This document shows, in pieces, positions 7,733 to 17,779 of a stretch of DNA of 64,000 nt. Position 1 is the first letter of the stretch. Each line of letters opens with the position of its first letter. The notes beneath the pieces are model-generated. The model made no database searches. It had not been told where the DNA came from and worked only from the letters and a program-made list of their open reading frames with translations. Origin of the DNA: Treponema sp. (GTDB lineage: Bacteria > Spirochaetota > Spirochaetia > Treponematales > Treponemataceae). Both the position numbers and the translations under genes were made by a program. The stretch lies in NCBI GenBank assembly GCA_024402665.1, contig JAKSTI010000001.1:62001-126000 (forward strand). The letters run 5' to 3'.

Positions 7733-8596
7733 ATGAGTGATTTAGGATTATATTTGGACAGCGAATTCAATTTTGAAGAAAAGGACGATTTGTCTTTTGA
7801 AGTTACAGATGGAAAAACTACTGGTAAGGATAAAAAGTTAACTATCATTAAAGTTATCTTTTTCCTTCTTCTTATTGTTTTTGCCGGTGAACTTATTGCC
7901 TACAGATATGTTGTTCCAAGTTTTGAAAGTCCAAAAGTTACAATCAGTGGAAATAAAATTTATTCTGCTGAAGAACTTGCTGTAAAATTACTCCCAATGA
8001 ATGCCACTAACTGGTTTAATTTTGATGTTGATGAAGCTGTTTCAATTTTGTCATCAGAATCTGGAATTGACTATGTGACTGTAGAAAAACAGTTTCCTAA
8101 TAAAATCTTAATCAACGTAAAAGAACGTATTCCTGTTGCTTTTACTTTCTCAATTGAAAACGGATATTCTCATCCAATGCAGATTGATAAAAATGGCGTT
8201 TTGTTTCCTGTAAGAGATAATTCAATGCTGGAAAAAAGTTCATTGCCAATCGTATCTGGTATTCCACTGGAACATATGTCAGAAGGAATGAGAATCCCTA
8301 CTAAATACAGACCATTGATTGATCAGATTGCAAATATCAGCACAAATAAAAGTTCATATTTTGCAAGTATCAGTGAAATTTGTGTAATTCCAAAAGAATT
8401 CGGAAACTATGAACTTGCTTTGATTCCATCTCAGTCAAAAATTAGAGTTCTTACAGACCGGTCATTGAATGAAGATGCATTAAGGTATATGATGATTGTA
8501 TTGGATGTTGTAAATCTTCTTGATACAGATGTATCTGAAGTTGATTTGCGTTATGGTTCAGTTTCATGTAAAATGAATAGGGGTGATGGGGAATGA
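7733..8596 (+). CDS. ftsQ: Divisome protein FtsQ/DivIB
   Basis: 287 residues: acidic cytoplasmic N-terminus, one membrane helix (IIKVIFFLLLIVFAGELIAY), then a POTRA domain (KVTISGNKIYSAEELAVKLL to VTVEKQFPNKILINVKERIP) and a beta domain ending in VDLRYGSVSCKM. FtsQ links FtsL/FtsB-type proteins to the rest of the divisome. AGGAG eight bases ahead supports the ATG at 7733 over the upstream GTG at 7712. Overlaps ftsA by 4 bases (ATGA), as in many dcw clusters. Confidence 0.88.
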   Translation: MSDLGLYLDSEFNFEEKDDLSFEVTDGKTTGKDKKLTIIKVIFFLLLIVFAGELIAYRYVVPSFESPKVTISGNKIYSAEELAVKLLPMNATNWFNFDVDEAVSILSSESGIDYVTVEKQFPNKILINVKERIPVAFTFSIENGYSHPMQIDKNGVLFPVRDNSMLEKSSLPIVSGIPLEHMSEGMRIPTKYRPLIDQIANISTNKSSYFASISEICVIPKEFGNYELALIPSQSKIRVLTDRSLNEDALRYMMIVLDVVNLLDTDVSEVDLRYGSVSCKMNRGDGE

Positions 8597-9858
8597 ATGG
8601 TGAACGCACAATAGTTGGTTTAGATATTGGAACTAACGTAATTAGAGTTGCAATTGCAACTGTAAGTGACGATGATAAATTAGAAATTGTAGCAACTTCC
8701 ACTCATAAATCTGCAGGTTTACGTAACGGCGTTATTGTAAATATTGAAGAAGCTAAAGACGCAGTTAAGAATGCGATTGAAGAAGCAGAACAGTCTGCCG
8801 GTGTAATTGTTAATTCTGTTATTGCAGGTATTGGTGGAACTTATATTGATTATGAAAATGCCCGTGGTGTAACACCAATCAGAGCAAATCCAAAAAGCAA
8901 CCGCAGAGAAGTTACTCAGGAAGATATCTCTAAAGTAATTGATATCGCAACTGCAATCCGTTATCCGGTAGATAGAGAAAAAATCCATGTTATTCCACAG
9001 AATTATATTGTGGATGGCGTTTCTATTGGTATTCAGCCACCTATTAATCAGTTAGGATTTAAACTTGAAGCTCAGGTTCATATTGTAACAGCTTCAAAAA
9101 CAATTATTCAGAATATGAAAGCCTGTATGCTTAGAGCAGATTACATGCTTGGCGGAGTTATGTTAAAGACTCTTGCCCAGACACAGGCTGTTTGTCATGA
9201 TGATGAAATGGACTTAGGTTCAATTATTATTGACCTTGGAGCAGGAACTACAGATGTTCTTGTTGTACTTAAAGGTGCTCCAATTAAAACTTGTTCAATT
9301 CCAGTTGGAGGAAACCTTGTTACAAATGATATTGCAATTGTAACAAAAATTCCTTTTGCAGCTGCTGAAGAAATAAAGGTTGCCTCTGGCTGTTGCTGGC
9401 TTCAGGGAATCACAAATGATGAAGATGTTATTTTGCCGGGAGTTGGGGGAAGAGCTCCTGAGTTGATTGCAAAATCTCAGCTTTGTCAGATTATTCAGGC
9501 AAGAATGGAACAAATTTTCACTTTTGTCAGAGCAGAAATCATTAAGAATAAAGATGAATCAATCAGAAAACTTTTTGGTAACATCATTCTTACTGGTGGT
9601 GGAGCTCTTATGGAAGGTGTTGTTGAACTGGCACAGGCTAAATTCAATACTTCTTCTGTTAGAATTGGTGTTCCAGAAGTTTTTGGCGGAAATCAGGATT
9701 CTTACAGACGTCCAGATTTTGCAACTGCAATTGGTCTTGTTGCCGCTAATAAAATTAAGGCTCAGCAGAACGGAAAGTACAAAGAAAAAAAATCAGGAAA
9801 TAATCCGGATGCAAAAAAGGAAGGTTTCTTGTCTAGAGTACGTAAGTATTTCTTTTAA
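8593..9858 (+). CDS. ftsA: Actin-like divisome membrane anchor FtsA
   Basis: 421 residues. Tethers FtsZ filaments to the membrane and recruits downstream division proteins. Actin-fold marks: GLDIGTNVIRVAIA (phosphate 1), IIDLGAGTTDVLVV (phosphate 2) and NIILTGGGALMEGVVELAQ (adenosine site), with the FtsA-specific 1C region between. The C-terminal KKEGFLSRVRKYFF is a good amphipathic membrane-targeting helix. Starts inside the end of ftsQ and is followed 48 bases later by ftsZ. Confidence 0.95.
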   Translation: MNGERTIVGLDIGTNVIRVAIATVSDDDKLEIVATSTHKSAGLRNGVIVNIEEAKDAVKNAIEEAEQSAGVIVNSVIAGIGGTYIDYENARGVTPIRANPKSNRREVTQEDISKVIDIATAIRYPVDREKIHVIPQNYIVDGVSIGIQPPINQLGFKLEAQVHIVTASKTIIQNMKACMLRADYMLGGVMLKTLAQTQAVCHDDEMDLGSIIIDLGAGTTDVLVVLKGAPIKTCSIPVGGNLVTNDIAIVTKIPFAAAEEIKVASGCCWLQGITNDEDVILPGVGGRAPELIAKSQLCQIIQARMEQIFTFVRAEIIKNKDESIRKLFGNIILTGGGALMEGVVELAQAKFNTSSVRIGVPEVFGGNQDSYRRPDFATAIGLVAANKIKAQQNGKYKEKKSGNNPDAKKEGFLSRVRKYFF

Positions 9859-9906
9859 TATATAAATTAAGTTTAAGGTAAATCCTGAATCATAGTGGGA
9901 GGATGT

Positions 9907-11289
9907 ATGGATTTTTCAATTGTTGATGATGCTGAAGATCAGGGTCTCGTTAGTTCATTCGAAACAGAAACTGGAGTTAGTCCAACTGTAATTAAAGTAG
10001 TTGGTTGTGGTGGCGGTGGTTCTAATGCCGTTAACCGCATGATTAATTCAGATCTTAAAAATGTAGAATTCATTGTAATCAATACTGACTGTCAGGCTTT
10101 ACACGGTTCTTTAGCACCAATTAAACTTGCTATTGGTCAGAAAGTAACAAAAGGTTTAGGAGCCGGTGGACATCCAGAAGTTGGTGAACAGGCTGCCGAA
10201 GAAGATAAAGAATTAATTAAAGAAGCTCTTCAGGGTGCTGATATGGTATTTGTAACTGCCGGAATGGGTGGTGGTACTGGTACTGGATCTGCTCCAATTG
10301 TTGCCAGCATTGCAAAAGAACTTGGTGCTCTTACAGTAGGCGTTGTTACTACTCCATTTGGTTTTGAAGGTCCAGTTCGAATGCGCAAAGCAAAACAGGG
10401 TCTTGAAAAACTTCATGAACAGGTAGATTCCCTTATTGTTATTCCAAATGAACAGTTGTTGAAGGTTGTTAGTCCTGATACTCCAATTAAAGAAGCATTC
10501 CTTGTTGCAGATGATGTATTGCGCCACGGTGTAGAAGGTATTTCAAATATTATTACTCGTGAAGGTGTTGTAAATATTGACTTTGCTGATGTTAAAAACA
10601 CAATGCAGGGCAAAGGAAATGCAATTATGGGTGTTGGAACTGCTTCTGGAGAAAACAGAGCTGTAGAAGCAGCTAACAGAGCAATTTCTAGTCCTATGCT
10701 TGAAAATTCCCACATTGATGGTGCTGAAAATATTCTTATTAATATTTGTGCTTCAGAACAGGTTTCTATGTCTGAAGTTCAGGAAATCTGTAATATTGTT
10801 ACTGCAACTGCATCTGCTGATTTGTCTATGTGTTGGGGACAGGTTATCTCTCCTTCAATGGGCGATGAAATCAGTGTTACTGTAATTGCAACAGGTTTTG
10901 AAAATGCAGAAGCCGCTCCTACTGTAGATTTGCAGCAGGCAGTTGAAGCTACAAGACCAGCTCCAGTTCATTCAACAGTTGTTGCTGCTGATGAATTTGA
11001 CAGCATTTTAAGTAATACAGTTCCATCTTCACCAATTAAACAGCCTGAAACAGAAACAAAAGAAAAAAGTTTGTTTGATTTCAGTGATTTAGATACTCCT
11101 TCAGAAAAGAAAGAAGAAAATAGTTTCGCTAATTCTTTTACAAGAGAAGGTGGATTTAATTTTGGTGCCAATAAAACTTATGCCGACTTATCGCAGCCTG
11201 CAGATTTTGTAAGCCAGGATGATCTTTCTGTTCCTCCTGTATGGAAGAATCGTGATTTTGGCAGAACAATTAACTTAGATGATAAATAA
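9907..11289 (+). CDS. ftsZ: Tubulin-like division protein FtsZ
   Basis: 460 residues. GTP-driven Z-ring polymer. [13 protein letters not shown] near residue 33, tubulin signature [10 protein letters not shown] near 121-130, [12 protein letters not shown], and [11 protein letters not shown] long variable linker (about residues 330-440, Glu/Ser-rich) leads to the C-terminal peptide [14 protein letters not shown], which binds FtsA and other partners. The ATG at 9907 follows GGGAGG; the in-frame GTG at 9895 would lie inside that site and is rejected. Last gene of the dcw block; a recombinase gene starts only 5 bases after the stop. Confidence 0.97.
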   Translation: MDFSIVDDAEDQGLVSSFETETGVSPTVIKVVGCGGGGSNAVNRMINSDLKNVEFIVINTDCQALHGSLAPIKLAIGQKVTKGLGAGGHPEVGEQAAEEDKELIKEALQGADMVFVTAGMGGGTGTGSAPIVASIAKELGALTVGVVTTPFGFEGPVRMRKAKQGLEKLHEQVDSLIVIPNEQLLKVVSPDTPIKEAFLVADDVLRHGVEGISNIITREGVVNIDFADVKNTMQGKGNAIMGVGTASGENRAVEAANRAISSPMLENSHIDGAENILINICASEQVSMSEVQEICNIVTATASADLSMCWGQVISPSMGDEISVTVIATGFENAEAAPTVDLQQAVEATRPAPVHSTVVAADEFDSILSNTVPSSPIKQPETETKEKSLFDFSDLDTPSEKKEENSFANSFTREGGFNFGANKTYADLSQPADFVSQDDLSVPPVWKNRDFGRTINLDDK

Positions 11290-11294
11290 GGCGA

Positions 11295-12191
11295 ATGTCT
11301 GAATTATTAAATTTTTTAGAGCAGTTTTATTCGGATTTAATTCTTGTAAGAAGAACTTCCGTAGAAACTGCCGAAACTTATAAAATTTCTTCCAAAGAAT
11401 TTTTTTTGTGGCTGACAGAACAGAGAATTAAAGTACGTGATGTTACTGTACAGAATTTGATGTACTATCTGGCTCAGAGAAAAACTCAGGGATGCAGTGA
11501 ATTAACTATTGCAAAAGATATTTCTGCATTACGGGCTTTGGGAGATTTTTTAGTAAGAAAGCAGTTCTGGTCAGAAAATCTGGGCCTGATGTTAGATAAA
11601 CCAAAAGCGTCCAGAAATCTGCCAAAAGTTCTTTCGGTAGAAAATGTAGATAAATTATTGTCCTGTATTGATACAAAAGATTTAAGTGGCAAACGGGATG
11701 ATGCTTTATTTGAACTGATTTATTCCTGTGGCTTACGAATTAGCGAAGCCTGTACTTTGAAAGTTGTAAATGTTCATCTGGAAGAACAATTGATTTTGGT
11801 AAACGGAAAAGGTGACAAGGAAAGAATAATTCCTTTTGGGGAGCGGGCAAAACAAAAGCTTATTACTTATCTTGATGAAGTGCGCCCCCAGTTATCAAAA
11901 GGAAAAAATGTTCCTGAACTTTTTTTGAATTATATGGGAAATCCAATTTCCAGAAAGGGTGTCTGGAAAAGATTTAAAGAATTGGAAGTGATGTCTGGTA
12001 TTGATGCTAAAGTTCATACATTAAGACATTCTTTTGCAACTCATTTATTAAGCGGGGGAGCAGATCTTAGGGCAGTCCAGGAATTACTTGGGCATTCAGA
12101 TTTGTCTACTACAACAATTTATACCCATGTAACAGATGATCAGCTGGAAAAAGCTCACGAAAAATATTTCCCCGATCGCAAAAAAAATTAG
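11295..12191 (+). CDS. Tyrosine recombinase, XerC/XerD family (first copy)
   Basis: 298 residues. N-terminal SAM-like DNA-binding domain (about 1-95) and catalytic domain with Arg in CGLRISEACTL, Lys in NGKGDKER, H-x-x-R in HTLRHSFATHLLSGGAD, the LLGHSDLSTT block and nucleophile Tyr in IYTHV: the full R-K-H-R-H-Y set. Resolves chromosome dimers at dif together with a partner recombinase. Directly follows ftsZ (5 bases apart), and a second family member lies at 16166; from context that one is the XerC/CodV type, so this one may be XerD. Only a weak ribosome site (AAGG) precedes the start. Confidence 0.88.
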   Translation: MSELLNFLEQFYSDLILVRRTSVETAETYKISSKEFFLWLTEQRIKVRDVTVQNLMYYLAQRKTQGCSELTIAKDISALRALGDFLVRKQFWSENLGLMLDKPKASRNLPKVLSVENVDKLLSCIDTKDLSGKRDDALFELIYSCGLRISEACTLKVVNVHLEEQLILVNGKGDKERIIPFGERAKQKLITYLDEVRPQLSKGKNVPELFLNYMGNPISRKGVWKRFKELEVMSGIDAKVHTLRHSFATHLLSGGADLRAVQELLGHSDLSTTTIYTHVTDDQLEKAHEKYFPDRKKN

Positions 12192-12225
12192 TATATTATA
12201 TAAAGGATATAAGAAGGATTTTATT

Positions 12226-12945
12226 ATGAAAAAATTAATGATTGTTTTAGCAGTTGCTCTTTCTGTAACAGTTCTTTCTGGTTGTAAAAACTCAGGCAAG
12301 GACATTTTAAAAAAACGAATTGAAAAAATGGAAAAAAGCAGTGGCAATCCAATTTCAATTGAAGAAATTGAAGAATCCATTGATAAATATTACAAAGATG
12401 TTGAAGAAATCGCTGAAAAAAACTCTCAGATTGGAATCTGGTATAAAATCCTTGGAACAAGATATCTTGATAATAAAATGTATGGAAAAGCACTGGAATG
12501 TTTCCAGAAAGCATTAACATACTATCCTGATAATCCTAACCTTTATTACTATGTTGGTCTTTGTTCATGTTATGTTGGTAATGCCGCAATTGATGCCCGT
12601 GCGTATGATGATATGCAGGATTATTATGCACTTGCAGAAAAAGCATATTTAAGGGCACTTGCAATTGATGATCGTTATGGATACGCATTATATGGAATCA
12701 GTACACTTTATACATTCCAGTTGGGCCGCCCTGAAGATGCAATTCCTTATTTGAAAAAGCAGCTTTCAATTGACACAAAAAACATTGACGCAATGACTTT
12801 GCTTGCAAACGCATATTATCTTACTGGTCAGTTTGATTTATCTGTAGACATGTTTGATGAAATTATTGTTACTACAAAATCAGATAAAACTAAAGCAGCA
12901 GCAGAAGAAAGCAAGAAAAAGGTTTTGGAAAGAGCATACCAGTAA
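12226..12945 (+). CDS. TPR-repeat lipoprotein
   Basis: 239 residues. Lipoprotein signal MKKLMIVLAVALSVTVLSGC, acylated Cys in LSGC. A short charged stretch is followed by tetratricopeptide units, e.g. YKILGTRYLDNKMYGKALEC plus FQKALTYYPDNPNLYYYVG, AYLRALAIDDRYGYALYG and YLKKQLSIDTKNIDAMTLLA, so about residues 70-230 form a helical scaffold. It probably acts as a periplasm-facing assembly factor; the target is unknown. GAAGGA precedes the ATG at 12226; an earlier ATG at 12136 inside the recombinase gene is not used because it hides the signal peptide. Lies between the recombinase and dprA. Confidence 0.8.
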   Translation: MKKLMIVLAVALSVTVLSGCKNSGKDILKKRIEKMEKSSGNPISIEEIEESIDKYYKDVEEIAEKNSQIGIWYKILGTRYLDNKMYGKALECFQKALTYYPDNPNLYYYVGLCSCYVGNAAIDARAYDDMQDYYALAEKAYLRALAIDDRYGYALYGISTLYTFQLGRPEDAIPYLKKQLSIDTKNIDAMTLLANAYYLTGQFDLSVDMFDEIIVTTKSDKTKAAAEESKKKVLERAYQ

Positions 12946-12963
12946 TCAAAGAAAGGGGCGTGG

Positions 12964-14010
12964 ATGGATTTAGAATCTGAAAAAAATCTGATTTTTGACC
13001 TTTCTCTTTCAAGAATTTCATTTTTATCATTAGAAGATAAAAAAAAATTAAAAAACAATATTGACAGTGCTGATAGTCTTGCATTACTTTCTATAGAAGA
13101 TATTGAAAAAATTACAGAGAGATCCTTTTCAAATCGAATAAAATGGAATGGGACTGAAAATCTGCGAATGGCTCAGAGGGCCTGTCATTATTGTCATCAG
13201 CTGGGAATTCAAATTGTTCTTTATGATGACCCTGCATACCCCGAACTCCTTCGTCAAATTCCTGATCCCCCATATTTATTATTTTGCAGAGGGGATATTT
13301 CACTTTTTTCAAAAAAATCTGTTTCCGTTGTTGGAACTCGTAAAATAAGTCAGAACGGTAAAATTTCTGCAATAGATTTTGGTTATAGTGCAGCTTTAGA
13401 CAATTGCTGTGTTATCAGTGGCCTTGCAAATGGTGTAGATGGATATTCTCATCAGGGCGCTGTTAATGCTTATTTTGATGCTGCAGAAAAGAAAATCTCT
13501 GTAGAAAATCTTGGTAAGACAATTGCAGTTTTACCTTCCGGAATTGATTCTATTGTTCCTGCCGGACATAAAAAACTTGCTGAAACAATTTTGCAGACTG
13601 GCGGATTAATCGTTAGTGAATATGAACCAGGGTTTCCTGTTTATAAATGGAATTTTGTGGCAAGAGACAGACTTATTGCCGGATTATCGCCGGCTACAGT
13701 TGTAATAGAAGCTCCTGCTGGTAGTGGTGCTTTGATTACAGCAGATTTTGCACTTGAAAATGGACGTGATGTTCTTTTTCATGAAGCGGCTTTTGGTAAT
13801 CATGCGGTGCAAATCAGTTCTATTGTAAAAAGAGACCTGGAAGTAAAGCATGCCGCTGGTACTGTAAGCAAATATAAACTGGAAAATACGCCGGAAAAAT
13901 TTCTGGAAGCAGGAGCTCCGGTGATAAAAGATTATAATGATTATGTAAAATGCCTTGCAGAAATGCCTGGTATTAGAAGTAGTCAACCTGTGCAAGGGGA
14001 ATTATTTTAA
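12964..14010 (+). CDS. dprA: DNA-processing protein DprA/Smf
   Basis: 348 residues. Binds single-stranded DNA and loads RecA; needed for transformation where that exists. Rossmann core marks: SVVGTRKISQNGK, VISGLANGVDGYSHQGAV, TIAVLPSGIDSIVPAGHKKL, LIVSEYEPG, RDRLIAGLSPATVVIEA and GSGALITADFALENGRDV. The usual RNR is ARDR here, and there is a short insert (about YFDAAEKKISVEN) before TIAVL. The first 80 residues are a helical region as in other DprA. Neighbour topA starts after its stop, the dprA-topA pair seen also in Bacillus subtilis. No other competence gene is in the window. Confidence 0.92.
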   Translation: MDLESEKNLIFDLSLSRISFLSLEDKKKLKNNIDSADSLALLSIEDIEKITERSFSNRIKWNGTENLRMAQRACHYCHQLGIQIVLYDDPAYPELLRQIPDPPYLLFCRGDISLFSKKSVSVVGTRKISQNGKISAIDFGYSAALDNCCVISGLANGVDGYSHQGAVNAYFDAAEKKISVENLGKTIAVLPSGIDSIVPAGHKKLAETILQTGGLIVSEYEPGFPVYKWNFVARDRLIAGLSPATVVIEAPAGSGALITADFALENGRDVLFHEAAFGNHAVQISSIVKRDLEVKHAAGTVSKYKLENTPEKFLEAGAPVIKDYNDYVKCLAEMPGIRSSQPVQGELF

Positions 14011-14011
14011 T

Positions 14012-16144
14012 ATGGCAACTAAGAAAACTAAGAAAACACCACAGACACTTGTAATTGTAGAATCTCCTACAAAAGCTCATACTATTGAAAAATATCTTGG
14101 TACTGGCTATAAGGTTATGGCCTCAGTTGGACATGTAATTGATTTGCCAAAATCGCGTATGGCAATTGATATAGAAAATAATTTCCAGCCGGAATATATT
14201 ACAGTTCGCGGTAAAGCAAAATTGTTGAAAGAATTACAGAAGGAAGCAAAAAAATCAGAAGCTGTCCTTCTTGCATCCGATAATGACCGTGAAGGGGAAG
14301 CAATTGCATGGCATTTGAATAATGCCCTTAAAGATAAAACTTCTGCAAAAATCAGTCGAATTGTATTTAATGAAATTACACCAACTGCAATCACAGAAGC
14401 TGTAAAAGAACCACGTGAAATTATTGAATCAAAAGTTGATGCTCAGAAAGCACGTCGTGTTCTTGACCGCCTTGTTGGTTATAACCTTAGTCCTCTTTTA
14501 TGGACAAAAGTAAAAAATGGTTTGTCTGCCGGTCGTGTACAGTCTGTAGCTCTCCGTCTTATTTGTGAACGTGAACAGGAAGTAGAAGACTTCCTTCCAG
14601 AAGAATACTGGTCTTTAGATGCAGATTTCAGCAAAGGAAAATCAAATTTCACAGCTCAGCTTGTAAAATATAAAGGTGAAGCTCCTGAATTAAAGAGTGA
14701 AGCTGTTGTTGAGAAAATCATTGAAACAATTAAAAATACACCATGCGTAGTTTCTGGAATTAAAAAAACAGAAAAAACTGTTCGTCCAAAACCACCTTTT
14801 ACAACTTCAAAATTACAGCAGGCCGCTGCAAACCGTCTTGGATTCACTTCAAGAAAAACAATGCAGATTGCACAGCAGCTTTATGAAGGTATTCAGATTG
14901 GTCAGAATCACGTTGGTTTGATTACATATATGCGTACAGACTCTGTTCGTATTAGTGATACTGCTCTTGCTGATGTTCGCGAATGGCTTTCAAAAAATCA
15001 TCCAAAAGAATTGCCAGAAGAACCAATTCGTTATGCAGTTGGAAAATCTGCACAGGATGCTCATGAAGGTATTCGTCCAACATACACAAGTTATACTCCA
15101 GAAAGCATTAAAGAATATTTAAGCCATGATCAGTTCAGATTGTATTCAATCATTTGGGAACGTTTTGTTTCAAGCCAGATGAATAATGCAAAAATGGTAA
15201 CAACTTCTGTAGAAATCACAAGTGGCGATGCAATTTTCCGTGTTGCAGCAAGTAAAGTAAGCGAAAAAGGTTTTTACAGCGTAATTAAAATGCTTTCTTC
15301 AAAAGAAGACAAATCAACTTCTTTACCAGCAATGAAAGAAGGCGAAGAATTAACTGTAGAAAAATTCCATCCAGAACAGCATTTTACTCAGGGACCAGCT
15401 CGTTATACTGATGCTTCAATCGTAAGAATGCTTGAAGAAAAAGGAATTGGTAGACCTTCAACTTATGCAACAATCATTTCTGTATTGCTGGACCGCTATT
15501 ATGTAGTCCGCTCTAATAAACAGCTTGTTCCAACTGAACTTGGAAAAATGATTAATAAAATCCTTGTAGAAAGTTTCCCTGCTGTTATCAACGAAGAATT
15601 TACTGCACAGGTAGAAAATGATCTTGATAAAGTAGAAGCTGCAGAACTTATCTGGACAAATATTATTGGTGATTTCTATAATCCATTCAAAGCTCGAGTT
15701 GATGAAGTTATGGAAACAACAGAAAGTATTAAAGGCTTCCTTGATGAAGAAACAACAGAAAAATGCGAACTTTGTGGAAAACCAATGATTAAAAAACTTG
15801 GTCGTTTTGGATTCTTCCTTGCCTGTTCCGGATTCCCAGAGTGCCATAATACAAAATCAATCCCTCTTGCAAAATGTCCATGCAAAGACTGTAACGGTGA
15901 CATTGTTGAAAGAAAATCAAAGGGTAGAGGAAAATCTTTCTTTGGTTGTACAAACTATCCAACTTGTACATTTATTTCTCACTTTAAGCCAATTGATGCT
16001 ACATGTCCAAAATGCGGCTGGTTTATGGTTGAAAAATATGACAAAAAGAATGGAAGCTATAAGTCTTGTATTAATCCTGATTGTGATTACTTACATACTG
16101 CAGATGAAGAACTTCCAGTTATTGAACAGAGCGAAGAGGATTAG
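14012..16144 (+). CDS. topA: DNA topoisomerase I
   Basis: 710 residues. Relaxes negative supercoils by single-strand passage. TOPRIM domain at the N-terminus (LVIVESPTKAHTIEKYLG, SDNDREGEAIAWH), RVLDRLVGYNLSPLLW, AGRVQSVALRL, and active-site Tyr near residue 306 in ITYMRTDSVRISD. Three C-terminal four-Cys zinc modules (starting CELCGKPM, CPCKDCNG and CPKCGWFM). The ATG at 14012 is chosen over an in-frame ATG at 13955 inside dprA because AAGGGGA lies upstream and the TOPRIM domain follows directly. Confidence 0.96.
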   Translation: MATKKTKKTPQTLVIVESPTKAHTIEKYLGTGYKVMASVGHVIDLPKSRMAIDIENNFQPEYITVRGKAKLLKELQKEAKKSEAVLLASDNDREGEAIAWHLNNALKDKTSAKISRIVFNEITPTAITEAVKEPREIIESKVDAQKARRVLDRLVGYNLSPLLWTKVKNGLSAGRVQSVALRLICEREQEVEDFLPEEYWSLDADFSKGKSNFTAQLVKYKGEAPELKSEAVVEKIIETIKNTPCVVSGIKKTEKTVRPKPPFTTSKLQQAAANRLGFTSRKTMQIAQQLYEGIQIGQNHVGLITYMRTDSVRISDTALADVREWLSKNHPKELPEEPIRYAVGKSAQDAHEGIRPTYTSYTPESIKEYLSHDQFRLYSIIWERFVSSQMNNAKMVTTSVEITSGDAIFRVAASKVSEKGFYSVIKMLSSKEDKSTSLPAMKEGEELTVEKFHPEQHFTQGPARYTDASIVRMLEEKGIGRPSTYATIISVLLDRYYVVRSNKQLVPTELGKMINKILVESFPAVINEEFTAQVENDLDKVEAAELIWTNIIGDFYNPFKARVDEVMETTESIKGFLDEETTEKCELCGKPMIKKLGRFGFFLACSGFPECHNTKSIPLAKCPCKDCNGDIVERKSKGRGKSFFGCTNYPTCTFISHFKPIDATCPKCGWFMVEKYDKKNGSYKSCINPDCDYLHTADEELPVIEQSEED

Positions 16145-16165
16145 TCTTACTTCTGATTGCTGAAT

Positions 16166-17071
16166 ATGATTTTAAGCCAGGTTATTTCTGAATTTTTAAT
16201 TTATCTTGATTCTGTCCGTGGGTTGTCAAAAAATACACTCCTTGGATATGACAAAGATTTAGGTTTACTTAAAAATTATTGCGGCGATCAGAGAAATCTT
16301 TCTGAAATTACAAAAGAGACTCTTTTATTAAGTGTAGGTGAACTTTCTAAAAAGGGAATGTCTGCCGCTACTGTAAACCGCTATATTGCAGCAGTACGAA
16401 CTTTTTTTTCTTATTGCAAGAAATTCGGCTATTTAGAAAAAAATCCTGCCTTAGAACTGAAGACAGTTAAAATTCCAAAAAAATTACCAAATTTTATGAC
16501 AGAAAGAGAAGTTGATGAATTATGCAATCAGCCAAAAGTTAATGAAATCTTATGGGAAAAGCGTGATTCAGCAATTTTTGAAATGCTATATTCTTCCGGT
16601 TGCCGTATCAGTGAACTGGCAAATCTTAAATTATCAGATTTTATTAACGGATATCACAGTGCTGTTGTAAGAGGAAAAGGTAACAAAGACAGAGTAGTTT
16701 ATTTTGAAGCAGCGGCTCAGGAAGCTTTGAAAAATTATCTTGGAGACAGAAAAAAAATCATGGAAGAAAATCACATTTTACAATCCCATGATTTTGTTTT
16801 TATAAATCAAAAAGGAACTCCATTAACCACAGGCGGATTACGATATATTCTTTCAAGATACTCAGGTCCGGAAGGAACAAATCATCATATTAATCCTCAT
16901 GCCTTTAGACACACATTTGCAACAACAATGCTTTCTAATGGTGCCGATGTCAGACTTGTTCAGGAAATGCTCGGTCATTCAAGTATTTCAACTACCCAGC
17001 GATACACTCATATTACAACCGAAAAATTAATTGAAATTTATAAAAATGCTCATCCCCACGGAGACAAATAA
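16166..17071 (+). CDS. xerC: Tyrosine recombinase XerC (CodV-type position)
   Basis: 301 residues. SAM-like N-terminal domain (FLIYLDSVRGLSKNTLLGYD) and catalytic domain with Arg in SSGCRISELANL, Lys in GKGNKDR, HAFRHTFATTMLSNGADVR, EMLGHSSISTT and Tyr in RYTHI, then the usual IYKNAHPHG tail. Dimer resolution at dif with the recombinase at 11295. The order dprA-topA-xerC-hslV-hslU-flgB copies the B. subtilis smf-topA-codV-clpQ-clpY region. Start is uncertain: neither this ATG nor the TTG at 16157 has a good ribosome site. Confidence 0.88.
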   Translation: MILSQVISEFLIYLDSVRGLSKNTLLGYDKDLGLLKNYCGDQRNLSEITKETLLLSVGELSKKGMSAATVNRYIAAVRTFFSYCKKFGYLEKNPALELKTVKIPKKLPNFMTEREVDELCNQPKVNEILWEKRDSAIFEMLYSSGCRISELANLKLSDFINGYHSAVVRGKGNKDRVVYFEAAAQEALKNYLGDRKKIMEENHILQSHDFVFINQKGTPLTTGGLRYILSRYSGPEGTNHHINPHAFRHTFATTMLSNGADVRLVQEMLGHSSISTTQRYTHITTEKLIEIYKNAHPHGDK

Positions 17072-17111
17072 TTTTTAGTTTTTAATTCCCTTTTTTTTTA
17101 TAAGATTTTTC

Positions 17112-17141
17112 TTGCCAATCAGAAAGAAAATTTATTATTAT
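17112..17141 (+). promoter_or_regulatory. Candidate promoter for hslVU
   Basis: TTGCCA and TATTAT with 18 bases between (a second TATTAT gives 15), in a 129-base AT-rich gap after xerC. About 60 bases remain before hslV, whose start is preceded by AAGG. Moderate match only. Confidence 0.4.
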
Positions 17142-17200
17142 TATACTATATCCATTTTTTATTTTGGGATTTTATAAATTTTATTTTTTAAGGTATTTCA

Positions 17201-17746
17201 ATGAGTGACAGAATTAAAATCAGAAGCACAACAATTCTTGCAGTAAAACGTAATGGTCAGGTTGCAATGGCAGGTGACGGGCAGTGTACTTTAGGCGAAA
17301 CTGTTTGTAAGGGAAATTCACGTAAAGTAAGAAAAATTTATGATGGAAAGATTTTAACAGGATTTGCCGGATCTGTAGCCGATGCGTTTACTCTTCTTGA
17401 TAGATTTGAAGCAAAAGTAAAAGAATATAATGGCGATATTATGCGTTCTGCTGTAGAACTTGCAAAAGCATGGAGAACAGACAGAAGCCTTCAGAAACTT
17501 GAAGCAATGCTTTTGGTTGCAGATAAAAATAAAATCCTTCTGATTAGCGGGGATGGAAACGTAATTGAACCTGAAAACGATGCAATTGCTATTGGTTCCG
17601 GCGGAAACTACGCATATTCAGCTGCTCTTGCATATCTTGATTCTTCAGATTTAAGTGCAAAAGAGATTGCAGAACGCAGTTTGCACATTGCAGGAAGCAT
17701 TTGTATTTACACAAACGAAAATATCACTATTGAAACATTAGATTAA
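17201..17746 (+). CDS. hslV: ATP-dependent protease peptidase subunit HslV
   Basis: 181 residues. Proteasome-like double-hexamer peptidase that works with HslU. Core marks: [91 protein letters not shown]. The catalytic Thr of the usual TTI start is residue 10, after MSDRIKIRS. Either a nine-residue propeptide is removed, or Ser2 becomes the nucleophile as described for B. subtilis ClpQ/CodW, whose start MSSFHATTI is similar. Followed by hslU. Confidence 0.93.
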   Translation: MSDRIKIRSTTILAVKRNGQVAMAGDGQCTLGETVCKGNSRKVRKIYDGKILTGFAGSVADAFTLLDRFEAKVKEYNGDIMRSAVELAKAWRTDRSLQKLEAMLLVADKNKILLISGDGNVIEPENDAIAIGSGGNYAYSAALAYLDSSDLSAKEIAERSLHIAGSICIYTNENITIETLD

Positions 17747-17779
17747 TTTATTTAGTACAAATTGTACTGGAGCTTTTTT

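Noticed and set aside
13112..13372. Antisense reading frames over dprA and other core genes
   Set aside because: They overlap well-conserved genes entirely, lack ribosome sites and show no protein-like composition.
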